This document shows positions 23,473-32,601 of a stretch of DNA of 64,000 nt, in pieces. The translations under genes and the position numbers were made by a program. The DNA comes from Angustibacter luteus (GTDB lineage Bacteria > Actinomycetota > Actinomycetes > Actinomycetales > Angustibacteraceae), in assembly GCF_039541115.1 (NCBI RefSeq), contig NZ_BAABFP010000004.1, positions 1-64,000 of the forward strand. Direction: 5' to 3'. Positions within the stretch are counted from its first letter, which is position 1, and each line of letters starts with the position of its first letter. The notes under the pieces are model-generated. The model had not been told where the DNA came from. It did not search any database and worked only from the letters and a program-made list of their open reading frames with translations.

Positions 23473-24732
23473 GTGCACCCACTCGCGCTCGCCAGCCGGC
23501 TCGCCACCCCGGCCGCCGCCGACTCCGGCGGCACCAACGTGGTGCCGGTCGTGGTGGTGACGCTCGTGGCCGCGCTGGTCGTGGCGCTCACCGCCCGGGT
23601 GGTGCGCCGGCGGCGGGACTTCGGCTCCTCAGCCGATCGCGCCACCTTCGAGACCCTGCACACCGCGTCGCTGGCGGCGCCCAGCCTGCGCGACGGGCTG
23701 ACCGCCTCCGGGGCGGAGCGCGCCGTCAAGCACCTGCGGACCCTGCTCGGCACCCCGGCCGTGGCGTTGGTCGACGCCGCCGGGCACTGCCTGGCCTGGG
23801 ACGGCGCCGGCGGCCGGCACGCCGCGGACGTCGGCCGGCACGCCGGCGGGGTGCTGACCGGTGGTCAGCCCGCGGTGGCCAGCGGCCCGGCGGTCGGCCA
23901 GGGCGAGGAGGCGCGCTGCGACGACCCGGACTGCCCCGTGCGGACGGCGGTGGTGGCCCCGATCGTCAGCGGCGACACCGTGGTCGGGGCGCTGCTGGCC
24001 TACGGCGGCCAGACCTCCGCGGGACTGGTGCGGGCGACGTCCGAGGTGGCGCGGTACGTGTCCTCGCAGGTCGCCCTCGCCGAGGTGGACCGCGAGCGCA
24101 CCCGCGCGATGGAGGCCGAGTTGCGGGCGCTGCGCGCCCAGATCAGCCCGCACTTCGTCTACAACTCGTTGGCCGCGATCGCGTCGTTCGTGCGCACCGA
24201 CCCCGAGCAGGCACGCGAGCTCCTGCTGGAGTTCGCCGACTTCACCCGGTACGCGTTCCGGCGGGGCGGGGAGTTCACCACGCTCGCCGACGAGCTGTCG
24301 AACGTCGAGCGGTACCTGCGGCTGGAGCAGGCGCGCTTCGGCGAGCGCCTGCAGATCTCGCTGCTCGTCGCGCCCGAGGTGCTGTCCGTCGCCGTGCCGT
24401 ACCTGGTGCTGCAACCGTTGGTGGAGAACGCCGTCCGGCACGGGCTGGCCGACCGGACCGGCCCGGGGCACATCGTGATCACCGCGGAGGACGGCGGGTC
24501 CGAGGCGCTGCTGTCGGTGGAGGACGACGGCGCCGGCTCCGACCCCGAGGTGGTGCGGGCGGTGCTGTCCGGCGAGTCGTCCGCGGACTCGGTCGGGCTC
24601 GGCAACGTGGACGCCCGGCTGCGGCAGGTCTTCGGCGACGGCTACGGCCTGGTCGTGGAGACCGCGCCGGGCGCCGGGACCCGGGTGAGCCTGCGGGTGC
24701 CGAAGTACGCGCCGGGCGTCGCCGCCCGCTGA
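23473..24732 (+). CDS. LytS/YpdA-type sensor histidine kinase with GAF domain
   Basis: 419 aa. One membrane helix (about 22-42), a GAF-like domain (about 60-200) containing a cysteine pair (RCDDPDCP), then a His_kinase domain with the phospho-acceptor His227 in ISPHFVYNSL and an ATPase domain (LVENAVRHGL; G-box GLGNVDARL). Kinases of this class pair with LytTR regulators; the only LytTR gene nearby is at 31843, beyond the siderophore genes. The GTG start is seven bases after TAGCCT (23460-23465), so it is probably leaderless. In related actinomycetes this pair lies next to acetate symporter genes, suggesting control of acetate uptake. Confidence 0.88.
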   Translation: MHPLALASRLATPAAADSGGTNVVPVVVVTLVAALVVALTARVVRRRRDFGSSADRATFETLHTASLAAPSLRDGLTASGAERAVKHLRTLLGTPAVALVDAAGHCLAWDGAGGRHAADVGRHAGGVLTGGQPAVASGPAVGQGEEARCDDPDCPVRTAVVAPIVSGDTVVGALLAYGGQTSAGLVRATSEVARYVSSQVALAEVDRERTRAMEAELRALRAQISPHFVYNSLAAIASFVRTDPEQARELLLEFADFTRYAFRRGGEFTTLADELSNVERYLRLEQARFGERLQISLLVAPEVLSVAVPYLVLQPLVENAVRHGLADRTGPGHIVITAEDGGSEALLSVEDDGAGSDPEVVRAVLSGESSADSVGLGNVDARLRQVFGDGYGLVVETAPGAGTRVSLRVPKYAPGVAAR

Positions 24733-24792
24733 ATCCCGGTTGCCGGTGATTTCCGGTTGCCCCGTGGCCGGTGCCCGTGATGCGCTCGAGTC

Positions 24793-25284
24793 ATGGACCC
24801 GATGACCTTCGAGGCGATGCGTGCTGCCTTCGTGAACTGCTCGCGGAGCCAGCTCAAGGCGCTGCCGCCCCCACCGGGCCTCGCGGACCTGGACTGGCCG
24901 AACCTCGACTACCTGGGCTGGCGCGACCCGAAGGCGCCGCGGCGCGCGTACCTGGTGGCACCGCACGGCGCGGACGTCGTCGGGCTGGCGCTGCGCGCAC
25001 CGCAGGGCTCGGGTCGACGCAAGGGCTCGGCGATGTGTGCGTTGTGCGCGTCGGTCCGGACGACGTCCGAGGTGGATCTGTTCGTCGCGCCCCGGGCCGG
25101 CAGTGCGGGCCGGGCCCACAACACCGTCGGCACCTACATCTGCACGGACCTCGCCTGCTCGCTGTACGTGCGCGGGTTGCGTGAGCTCGACCTGCCGCAG
25201 GGCGAGCGCCTGCCCGTGCCGGCCCGCGTCGCGCGCCTCACCGAGCGACTCGCCGCCTTCGTGGCCCGCGCCGTCCAGAACTGA
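24793..25284 (+). CDS. FBP-domain zinc-finger protein
   Basis: 163 aa. Matches the actinobacterial FBP family (elongation-factor G-binding/fibronectin-binding-like C-terminal treble-clef domain): four metal-ligand Cys in CALC (about 78-81) and ICTDLAC (about 115-121), within a typical FVNCSRSQLKALPPP start. The family includes FusB-like proteins that bind EF-G and rescue ribosomes from fusidic acid; whether this protein does so cannot be told from sequence. It stands alone, with a very strong terminator after it. Confidence 0.8.
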   Translation: MDPMTFEAMRAAFVNCSRSQLKALPPPPGLADLDWPNLDYLGWRDPKAPRRAYLVAPHGADVVGLALRAPQGSGRRKGSAMCALCASVRTTSEVDLFVAPRAGSAGRAHNTVGTYICTDLACSLYVRGLRELDLPQGERLPVPARVARLTERLAAFVARAVQN

Positions 25285-25294
25285 CCCCGCGCGC

Positions 25295-25357
25295 CGCAGA
25301 TATCCCGCTTTCCGGGCTCATGAGGCGCGAATGGGCCCGGAAAGCGGGACATCTGCG
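25295..25357. terminator. Long bidirectional terminator palindrome
   Basis: Arms of about 27 bases (CGCAGATATCCCGCTTTCCG and onward) with two mismatches and a 9-base loop, centred between the convergent FBP and LLM genes. Confidence 0.8.
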
Positions 25358-25392
25358 TCCAGAGTCCTGCGGGGTGGGGTTATGGGCGGGGG

Positions 25393-26418
25393 TCAGGGGC
25401 GGGGGGCGAGGGCGAAGGCCTCGGCGAGCAGCTCGAAGGACCGCTGGCGCTCGACGGGGTCGTGCACGTTCGTGGTGACGATGAGCTCGTCGGCGCCGGC
25501 GTGCCGGGCGCGCTCGAGCAGACCCTCGCGGACGGCGTCCGGCGTGCCGGTCGTGACGAACCGGCGGGCCTGGGCGGCGATGTCCAGCTCGATGCTCGTC
25601 CAAGTGTGCGCGGCGGCCTCGTCGGGGCTGGGCAGCGGGCCGGGCTGGTTGGTCCGCAGGCGGGCGATCGACAGGTCGTTCGCCCGGGCCAGCTGGTCGG
25701 CCCGCTCCTGCGTGTCCGCGACGATGGCCGAGACGGCCAGGATCACCCGCGACTCGGACGGCGCCCCCGGCCGCCCCGAGGGACGGAACGACGCCCGGTA
25801 GCCGTCCACCGCCTCGGCCGGGTCGACGCTGCCGAAGTGCCCGGCGAAGGCGAACCCGGTGCCGAACGCCCCCGCCGCCTGCCCGCCGTACAGGCTGGAC
25901 CCCAGGATCCAGACGGGCGGCAGCGGGACGTCGTCCGGCATGGCCCGGATCGCCGCGAACGGGTGCGACGGCTCGAAGCCGTCGACGTACGCGATCAGCT
26001 CGGCGTACTGCTGCGGGAAGTCGTCGGCACTCAGGGCCTCGTGACTGCGGCGCAACGCGTAGGCGGTGAGCTGGTCCGTGCCGGGGGCGCGTCCGATGCC
26101 CAGGTCGATCCGCCCCGGGTGCAGGCCCTCGAGCACCCGGAACGTCTCGGCCACCGTCAGCGGCGAGTGGTTCGGCAGCATGACGCCGCCGGAGCCGACC
26201 CGGATCCTGGACGTCGCCGCCGCCACCGCGCCGATCAGCACGGACGGCGTCGACGAGCTGACGCTGGGCAGCGAGTGGTGCTCGGCCAGCCAGAACCGCT
26301 CGTAGCCGAACCGCTCCGTGGCCCGGGCCAGCTCGATGGTGCGGTGCAGAGCCTGCGACGGCAGGGTGCCCGACGGCACCGGGGACAGGTCCAGGACGGA
26401 CAGGGGGAGGGTGCTCAC
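25393..26418 (-). CDS. LLM-class flavin-dependent oxidoreductase
   Basis: 341 aa TIM-barrel luciferase-like monooxygenase; begins VSTLPLSVLDLSPVPSG and contains FWLAEHHSLPS, RIRVGSGGVMLPNHSPL and RIDLGIGRAPGTDQ, which are typical of the alkanal-monooxygenase-like group using FMNH2 or F420. The GTG start overlaps the stop of the siderophore synthetase gene (GTGA), so it is translated in the same operon. An enzyme of this type is not part of the known desferrioxamine pathway; it may act in siderophore modification or iron release, or it may simply be carried along. Confidence 0.87.
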   Translation of the reverse strand: MSTLPLSVLDLSPVPSGTLPSQALHRTIELARATERFGYERFWLAEHHSLPSVSSSTPSVLIGAVAAATSRIRVGSGGVMLPNHSPLTVAETFRVLEGLHPGRIDLGIGRAPGTDQLTAYALRRSHEALSADDFPQQYAELIAYVDGFEPSHPFAAIRAMPDDVPLPPVWILGSSLYGGQAAGAFGTGFAFAGHFGSVDPAEAVDGYRASFRPSGRPGAPSESRVILAVSAIVADTQERADQLARANDLSIARLRTNQPGPLPSPDEAAAHTWTSIELDIAAQARRFVTTGTPDAVREGLLERARHAGADELIVTTNVHDPVERQRSFELLAEAFALAPRP

Positions 26419-28844
26419 CCTCCTGCCAGCACCGCGGACCTCCCGGTTGATTCCCGACCGGACGATTCCCGACCGCCGCTCCCGGGCACGCCCCGCCAGC
26501 GAGCCAGCGGGTTCACCAGCGTCCCCTCGAGGCAGAGCGAGTACGCCGGGTCCTCCAGGTCGACCATCTCGTCGTTCTTGCGCAGCTGGAGCCGGTTCAG
26601 GCACGAGCGGGCGAACTCGGGGGCGAACAGCTCCTCGACCGCGCCGGCGACGTCGGGGTGCCGCTGCTGGTACTCGGCCAGCACCTGCGCGGCGACCGAC
26701 CAGAACTCCCGCTCGGGCAGCGTGCCGGACGCGTCCAGCCTGGCCCCGAGGAACCGCAGGAACGAGTCGACGACGTCGGTCAGCACGGACAGCGGCCGCA
26801 GCTCGGCCGGGACGTCGAACTGGATCCGCCCGACGTCGGCCGGCAGCTCGCGGTCGAGGGTGACGACCAGCACCTCCTCGCCGATGTCCTTGAGCAGGAC
26901 GCGGTCCACGACCCCGTCGCGCAGGACCAGGATGATGTTCTCGCCGTGCGGCATCAGCGCGACGTCGTGCCGGTAGAGCAGGTGCACGACCGGCACGAGG
27001 TAGGCCTGCAGGTAGCGGCGCAGCCAGTCCCGCGGGTCCAGGCCGCTGCGGGCCACCAGCTCGGCGGCCAGCGACCGGCCGTGGCCGTCGACGTGCAGGA
27101 GCGCGGCCATGGTCATCACGTGCTCCCCCTCGGCGACCCGGGGGACGGCGGACTCGCGCCACAGGGCCGCGAGCATCTTGCGGTACGGCGACCCGCTGGG
27201 AGCCGCCTGCGCGCTCGCCCCGCCCAGGTACCCGACGGCGGCCCGCTCGCGCAGCACCGAGAACCGCCGCGCGCCCAGCTCGTCGTCGGACTGGACCAGA
27301 CCGTGCAGCCAGTCGTTGATCGCCGGCGTCGCGGCCATGTACTTCGCCGACAGCCCGCGCAGGAACCCCATGTTGAGCACCGACATGGCGGTCTTCACGT
27401 AGTGCCGCTCGGGCCGGGTCAGGTTGGCGAAGGTGCGGATGGACTGCTGCGCCTGGTACTCGTCCTGGCTGTCCCCCAGGTGCACCAGGTCCCGCCGGGC
27501 CAGGTCTGCGGCGAAGGTCACTGCGATCCGGTTCTCCCACTGCCACGGGTGCACGGGGACCAGCACGTACCCGGCGGCGTCCAGCCCGAGCTCGGTGAGC
27601 CGGCGGTGGAAGTCGGCGCGCACGCGCTCATCCAGCTCGGCATCCAGCAGCGCGTCCTCGGTGAGGTCGGTGGACAGCGCGAGGGTCGTCAGATCCCGCC
27701 GCGCCGCGAGCCAGGTGAGCCGGATCGGTCGTCCCACCTCGGGCGCGTACGCCAGGAAGTCCTGCGCGGACAGTCCGAGTCGGCCGTTGCAGGCGACGAA
27801 GCACGGGTGCCCCTCGGTCATGGCCGCCTCGACGACCTGGAACCGCTCCCCCGCCAGCTGCCGTGATCCTGGGCGTTCCGGGCCGAGCTTGAAGGCGGCG
27901 CTGGCCAGCGTGCTGGTGAGCTCCTCCAGGTAGACGGGCAGGATCTCGGCCGACAGCTGCAGGCTCGTGCGCAGGTCGGTGACCAGTCGCAGGGCGTCCG
28001 GCGGCGCGGGCTCACCATCGGCGTCCCAGTACTCCAGGGACGCCGCGTCGACCAACCAGTGGTCGAGCGCGTACCGCCGGGCCGTGAACCGGTAGCAGGC
28101 CCGACCGTCGTCGGCGACCACCTCGAAGCGATTGTCCGGCAACGGTTCCGGCCGGACCAGCAGCTCGTGGGCGAACTCCCCGAGGGCCTTGGCGACCAGC
28201 GTGCGGTTGGCTGCGTCCCAGCGCTGCGGGGTCAGGTGGTGCACCGGCCCCGGCCGCAGCAGGGACGGCCGGGCCCGTCCGTAGTCGGCGCGGGTGCACG
28301 CGCTGAGCGCCGCCCGCTTGCCCGGCAGCTCGACCTCTCGGTGGACGACGAAGCCGGCCTGCGCGTTGAGCCGCCGCACGGCGTCGTTGCGCACGTCCGG
28401 CTCGACGACGACGCGAACGGTGGCCGGGTCGGCGAACAGCCAGTCCAGCACGACGGCGAACACCGCTCGGGTGAAGCCCGCGACCGGCTCGCCGGACGGC
28501 GCGACGAGCACGTGCATCCCGACGTCCCCGTCCTGCACCCGGTACGTCGAGCCGACGGCGTCCTGGCGAGGGTCGTACCGCTCGACCAGGAACGCCGGCC
28601 GGCCATCGTGCTCGCCGATGAAGGCGTCGTGACCCGGCCGGGCGGCGATGGCCTGGTACACCGCGCGGGTGCCCTCGACATCGGCCGGGGTGGGCTCCCA
28701 GAACCGGGCCTTGTCGTGGGTCGTCCAGCCGTGCAGCAGCGCCGCGTCCGCGTCCGGGTCGACCGGCCGCAGCCGGAGCTGCCCGACGCCGGAGATCTGC
28801 TGCGCCGACAGGTCGGCATCGGTGGTGGTGGTGTGGGTGGTCAT
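26415..28844 (-). CDS. Fused GNAT acyltransferase and NIS siderophore synthetase (DesC-DesD type)
   Basis: 809 aa. Residues about 22-190 are an IucB/AlcB/DesC-like GNAT domain (LRPVDPDADAALLHGWTTHD, ending RRLNAQAGFVVHREVELPGK). Residues about 235-790 are an IucA/IucC-type NRPS-independent synthetase (HPWQWENRI near 430, KTAMSVLNMGFLRGLS, ALMPHGENIILVL). The first acylates the N-hydroxylated diamine; the second joins the units using ATP. Separate desC and desD genes in Streptomyces are joined here, as in some Micrococcales. ATG 28844 overlaps the stop of the monooxygenase gene. The C-terminus ends in a short Ser/Arg-rich tail. Confidence 0.92.
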   Translation of the reverse strand: MTTHTTTTDADLSAQQISGVGQLRLRPVDPDADAALLHGWTTHDKARFWEPTPADVEGTRAVYQAIAARPGHDAFIGEHDGRPAFLVERYDPRQDAVGSTYRVQDGDVGMHVLVAPSGEPVAGFTRAVFAVVLDWLFADPATVRVVVEPDVRNDAVRRLNAQAGFVVHREVELPGKRAALSACTRADYGRARPSLLRPGPVHHLTPQRWDAANRTLVAKALGEFAHELLVRPEPLPDNRFEVVADDGRACYRFTARRYALDHWLVDAASLEYWDADGEPAPPDALRLVTDLRTSLQLSAEILPVYLEELTSTLASAAFKLGPERPGSRQLAGERFQVVEAAMTEGHPCFVACNGRLGLSAQDFLAYAPEVGRPIRLTWLAARRDLTTLALSTDLTEDALLDAELDERVRADFHRRLTELGLDAAGYVLVPVHPWQWENRIAVTFAADLARRDLVHLGDSQDEYQAQQSIRTFANLTRPERHYVKTAMSVLNMGFLRGLSAKYMAATPAINDWLHGLVQSDDELGARRFSVLRERAAVGYLGGASAQAAPSGSPYRKMLAALWRESAVPRVAEGEHVMTMAALLHVDGHGRSLAAELVARSGLDPRDWLRRYLQAYLVPVVHLLYRHDVALMPHGENIILVLRDGVVDRVLLKDIGEEVLVVTLDRELPADVGRIQFDVPAELRPLSVLTDVVDSFLRFLGARLDASGTLPEREFWSVAAQVLAEYQQRHPDVAGAVEELFAPEFARSCLNRLQLRKNDEMVDLEDPAYSLCLEGTLVNPLARWRGVPGSGGRESSGRESTGRSAVLAGG

Positions 28845-30199
28845 GCGGGGACCTCCTGCTTGTCCTGCAACGGTTCACGGACGTCCAGCGGGCGAGGCAC
28901 GCCGAACTCCTGGTGGGCGATGGACTGCTCGATCGGGTAGACCTCGCGACCGGTGATCGACCGGACCAGCCACGAGTTGCGGTAGGCGGCCATACCGAGG
29001 TCCGGCGCGACGAAGCCGTGGGTGTGCAGCTCGGCGTTCTGCACGAAGACCTCGTCGCCGGCGACGTCCACGGAGTAGTTGCGGTGCACGGCGAAGCGGC
29101 CCTGCTCGTCCCAGCGGATGCGGTGCCGGATCGGGTCGAGGAAGGCCGGCGCGGCGTAGCGGTACCCGGTGGCCAGGACGAGCGAGCCGGTCGTGTGCTC
29201 GAAGCGGCGGCGCTGCTCGACCTGCTCCACCCCCAGCCGCAGCCTGCCGTCACCGTCGCGCTCACAGGTGCGCACCTCGGTGTTGGTGAGCAGTCGGGTG
29301 CGTTGCGGCCCATCGAGGTCGAGCTCGTAGAGCCGGTCGTAGATCTCGTTGACCAGCCCGGAGTTGATGCCCTTGTAGAGCGAGCGCTGCGCGCGCACCA
29401 GCCCGTCGCGCGTCTCGGCCGGCAGCGCGTGGAAGTAGTCCGTGTAGTCCGGCGAGGTCATCTCCAACGTGAGCTTGGTGTACTCCAGCGGGAAGAACCG
29501 GGGTGAGCGGGTCAGCCAGGTCAGCTGGTAGTCGTGGGCGGGCAGGTCTGCCAGCAGGTCGGCGTAGATCTCGGCGGCGCTCTGCCCGCTGCCCACCACC
29601 GTGATGGACCCGCTGCGCCGCAACGACTTCGCGGCCTGCAGGTACTGCGAGCTGTGCACGACGTCACCGCCCGACGCCCACTGCGCCCGCAACGGCTCGG
29701 GTACGTACGGCGGCGTCCCCGTGCCGAGGACGAGCCGCCGACCCCGGTACGTCGAGCGGTCTCCGGTGGCCGGTCGGACGGCGTGCACGACGTACGCCTG
29801 GTCGGCCGCGTCGTACTCGACGGACTCCACCCGCTGAGCCAGCCGGACCGACCGCAGCTGCCCCGCCGCCCAGCGGCAGTAGGCGTCGAACTCGCGGCGG
29901 AGCGGGAAGAAGCTCTCGCGGATGTAGAAGGGGTACAGCCGACCGGTCTGCTTCAGGTAGGACAGGAACGACAGCGGGGACGTCGGATTGGCCAGACTGA
30001 CCAGGTCGGCCAGGAACGGGGTCTGCAGGGTCGCGCCCTGGAGCAGCATCCCCGGGTGCCAGGCCAGCTCGGAGCGCGCCTCGAGGAAGACGGCGTCGAC
30101 GTCGTCCAACGGGTCGAGCAGGCACGCCAGGCCGAGGTTGAACGGCCCGAGCCCGATCCCGACCACGTCGTGGACGTGCTCGGCGGTCGGTGTGCTCAT
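28841..30199 (-). CDS. Lysine/diamine N-monooxygenase (DesB type)
   Basis: 452 aa flavin-dependent N-hydroxylating enzyme. FAD motif GIGLGPFNLG (14-23), substrate/FAD region WHPGMLLQGATLQTPFL, NADPH motif VVGSGQSAAEI (201-211), and the C-terminal ATGYRY signature. With a decarboxylase next door the likely substrate is cadaverine (or another diamine), giving N-hydroxycadaverine for a hydroxamate siderophore. The start at ATG 30199 overlaps the decarboxylase stop (ATGA). Confidence 0.92.
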   Translation of the reverse strand: MSTPTAEHVHDVVGIGLGPFNLGLACLLDPLDDVDAVFLEARSELAWHPGMLLQGATLQTPFLADLVSLANPTSPLSFLSYLKQTGRLYPFYIRESFFPLRREFDAYCRWAAGQLRSVRLAQRVESVEYDAADQAYVVHAVRPATGDRSTYRGRRLVLGTGTPPYVPEPLRAQWASGGDVVHSSQYLQAAKSLRRSGSITVVGSGQSAAEIYADLLADLPAHDYQLTWLTRSPRFFPLEYTKLTLEMTSPDYTDYFHALPAETRDGLVRAQRSLYKGINSGLVNEIYDRLYELDLDGPQRTRLLTNTEVRTCERDGDGRLRLGVEQVEQRRRFEHTTGSLVLATGYRYAAPAFLDPIRHRIRWDEQGRFAVHRNYSVDVAGDEVFVQNAELHTHGFVAPDLGMAAYRNSWLVRSITGREVYPIEQSIAHQEFGVPRPLDVREPLQDKQEVPA

Positions 30200-31719
30200 C
30201 GGACGGCCTCCTCGTCGCGGATGACGGCGAGGGAGCGCTCGGCGTGCACCGCCGCGAGGTCCAGCACCTGGGCCACGTCCCGCAGCGTCGTGCGCGGGTT
30301 CAGCAGCGTGAGCTTGAGGTGGTGCCGTCCGTCGACGGTGGTGCTGGCGACCACTGCTTCGCCATGCGCCGACAGCCCCTCGCGCACCGCTAGCACGAGG
30401 GCGTCGCTGACGTCCTCCGGCAGCCCCGGCTCCGGGGTGCAGCGGAACACCACGGTGCTCAGCTCGGGGACCGAGGCGAGCTCGAAGCGCGGGTCGGCGG
30501 CGACCAGCCCCGCGACGTCCGCTGCCAGGTCGACGACGTCGTCGAACAGCCGCCCCACGCCGTCCGCGCCCATCACGCGCAGCGTGAGCCAGAGCTTCAG
30601 GGCATCGAACCGGCGGGTGGTCTGCAGGCTCTTGTCGACCTGGTTGGGGATGCTGCGCCGCACGTGCCGCTCGGGGTTCAGGTAGTCGGCGTGGTGCCGC
30701 ACGTGCCGGAGCACGGCTCGGTCGCGCACCAGCACAGCGCTCGAGCTGACCGGCTGGAAGAAGGACTTGTGGAAGTCCACCGTCACCGAGTCGGCGCGCT
30801 CGATGCCGGCCAGCAGGTGCCGGCGGCGGGGCGAGACCAGCAGGCCGCAGCCGTACGCGGCATCCACGTGCAGCCACACGCCGGCCGCCCGGCAGGCATC
30901 CGCGATGGCCCGCAGCGGGTCCACCACCCCGAAGTCCGTCGTCCCCGCCGTCGCCACCACGGCCATCGGCACCAGCCCCTGGCCGGCCACCGCAGCGAGC
31001 TCCCGGCGCAGAGACGCGGCGTCCATCCGCCGGTCGGCGTCGACGTCCACCGCGATCACCGCCTCGGGCGCCAGGCCGAGCAGCTTGGCCGACGTGGTGA
31101 CGCTGAAGTGGGCGTCCCGCGACGCCAGGACGCGCAGCCTCGACAGGTCCCGGTTGCCGGCGTCCGGCCCGGCGGCCGCCTCGCGGGCCAGCAGCAGAGC
31201 CTGCAGGTTGGACTGCGTCCCGCCGCTGGTGAACACACCGTCGGCGTCGGGCCCCAGGCCGACCCGGTCGGCGGTCCAGTCCACGAGGCGCCGTTCGATC
31301 AGGGTCGCCCCGGCGCTCTGGTCCCAGGTGTCCATCGAGGAGTTGACCGCCGCGATGATCGCCTCCGCCGCGAGCGCCGGCACCGCGACCGGGCAGTTCA
31401 GGTGGGCCAGGTAGCGCGGGTGGTGGAACCAGACGGCGTCCCGCAGGTAGAGCGGTTCGAGCTCGTCGAGCGCGGCCGCGAGGTCGGGCAGCGGCCGGGA
31501 CAGGTCGACCTGGTCCACCTCCGCCGCGAGGGCCGCGGGCGAGATGCCGGTGAACGCCTGCGGGGTGGCGGCGACCCGGTCGCTGACCCGCAGCACGGTC
31601 TCCACGACCGCCCGCGCGTAGGACGCCGCCGTGTCGGACCCCAGCAGCAGGTGCTCCGGACCGGTGGCGAGGTCGGACGCAGCGCCGGCCGGCGCGGTCC
31701 TGGTGCCGACAGGTGTCAT
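30196..31719 (-). CDS. PLP-dependent decarboxylase of siderophore pathway (DesA type)
   Basis: 507 aa group II decarboxylase. PLP Lys318 in TVDFHKSFFQP; HVDAAYG (284-290); substrate loop FTSGGTQSNLQAL. DesA makes cadaverine from lysine; a diaminobutyrate or ornithine substrate is possible and cannot be excluded. First gene of a four-gene operon. ATG 31719 has AAGGAG five bases upstream. An iron box lies 21-41 bases upstream, so the operon is expected to be repressed by a DtxR/IdeR-type regulator when iron is plentiful. Confidence 0.92.
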   Translation of the reverse strand: MTPVGTRTAPAGAASDLATGPEHLLLGSDTAASYARAVVETVLRVSDRVAATPQAFTGISPAALAAEVDQVDLSRPLPDLAAALDELEPLYLRDAVWFHHPRYLAHLNCPVAVPALAAEAIIAAVNSSMDTWDQSAGATLIERRLVDWTADRVGLGPDADGVFTSGGTQSNLQALLLAREAAAGPDAGNRDLSRLRVLASRDAHFSVTTSAKLLGLAPEAVIAVDVDADRRMDAASLRRELAAVAGQGLVPMAVVATAGTTDFGVVDPLRAIADACRAAGVWLHVDAAYGCGLLVSPRRRHLLAGIERADSVTVDFHKSFFQPVSSSAVLVRDRAVLRHVRHHADYLNPERHVRRSIPNQVDKSLQTTRRFDALKLWLTLRVMGADGVGRLFDDVVDLAADVAGLVAADPRFELASVPELSTVVFRCTPEPGLPEDVSDALVLAVREGLSAHGEAVVASTTVDGRHHLKLTLLNPRTTLRDVAQVLDLAAVHAERSLAVIRDEEAVR

Positions 31720-31739
31720 CTCAGCTCCTTCGTCGTTAA

Positions 31740-31760
31740 GTAAGGTTAGGCTTACCTTAC
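31740..31760. promoter_or_regulatory. IdeR/DtxR-type iron box
   Basis: GTAAGGTTAG-G-CTTACCTTAC, a 21-bp palindrome with two mismatches, close to the consensus TTAGGTTAGSCTAACCTWA of IdeR/DmdR. Located immediately upstream of the decarboxylase gene and 83 bases before the LytTR gene in the other direction. Confidence 0.88.
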
Positions 31761-31842
31761 TCATAGATCGGACGAATGGGGCAAGTCGCGCAGGTCACTG
31801 CTCCACCGCGCGAACGGCGCTGCACGTCGTAGGCTCCGCGCC

Positions 31843-32601
31843 ATGGTGGACGCACCCCCCGGCGCCCTGTCCGCACTCGTCGTGGACGACGAGGAGCCTG
31901 CGCTCGCCGAGCTGGCCTACCTGCTCGGTCAGGACGAGCGGGTCAGCGCCATCCGCACGGCCAACAGCGGCCCCGGCGCCCTACGACTGCTCGACAGCGC
32001 GGCCGTCGACGTGGTGTTCTGCGACATCGCCATGCCCGGGCTGGACGGGCTGGACCTGGCGCGAGTCCTGGCCCGGTTCGCCCGCCGTCCCCAGGTCGTC
32101 TTCGTGACCGCCTACGACCAGCACGCGGTCGACGCCTTCGACCTGCGGGCCACCGACTACGTGATGAAGCCGGTCCGCGCGGAGCGGTTGCGCGAGGCCG
32201 TCCGCCGGGTCGTGGAGGCCCGTGACGGCGCGCCCGAGCCGGTCGAGGACGACGAGACGATCGCGGTCGAGCTCGGCGGGGTGACCCGCTTCGTGCAGCG
32301 CTCGCAGGTCCGCTACGTCGAAGCGCACGGGGACTACGCCCGGTTGCACACGACCGCCGGCAGCCACCTGCTGCGGATCCCGCTCGCCACCCTGGAGGAG
32401 CGTTGGGGCACAGCGGGTTTCGTCCGCATCCACCGCAGCACCCTGGTGGCCCTGCAGCACGTCGACGAGGTGCGCTCGGACGGCGGTCGCTACACCGTCC
32501 GGCTCGGGGACGACGAGCTCGCGGTCAGCCGGCGGCACACCCGCGAGCTGCGCGACCGGTTGATCCGGTCCGCCCGGCCCGGGCGACCGGACCCCCGGTG
32601 A
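31843..32601 (+). CDS. LytTR-type response regulator
   Basis: 252 aa. Receiver domain with acidic pocket VVDDEE (13-18), phospho-acceptor Asp61 in VVFCDIAMPGLDGL, Thr in FVTAYDQ and Lys in VMKPVRA. LytTR DNA-binding domain from about 148 (RYVEAHGDYARLHT, FVRIHRSTLV). It is probably the partner of the kinase at 23473. The start is seven bases after TAGGCT (31830-31835), hence leaderless. The next two genes follow with overlaps or tiny gaps, so it is co-transcribed with the first symporter. Confidence 0.92.
   Translation: MVDAPPGALSALVVDDEEPALAELAYLLGQDERVSAIRTANSGPGALRLLDSAAVDVVFCDIAMPGLDGLDLARVLARFARRPQVVFVTAYDQHAVDAFDLRATDYVMKPVRAERLREAVRRVVEARDGAPEPVEDDETIAVELGGVTRFVQRSQVRYVEAHGDYARLHTTAGSHLLRIPLATLEERWGTAGFVRIHRSTLVALQHVDEVRSDGGRYTVRLGDDELAVSRRHTRELRDRLIRSARPGRPDPR

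Noticed and set aside
25295-25357. IS element end or transposon inverted repeats
   Set aside because: The arms are separated by only 9 bases with no transposase gene and lie between convergent stop codons, which fits a terminator.
25393-31764. Aerobactin or rhizobactin-type locus
   Set aside because: A single IucA/IucC-type synthetase with a lysine/diamine decarboxylase and fused acyltransferase fits the DesABCD plan better than the two-synthetase citrate pathway.
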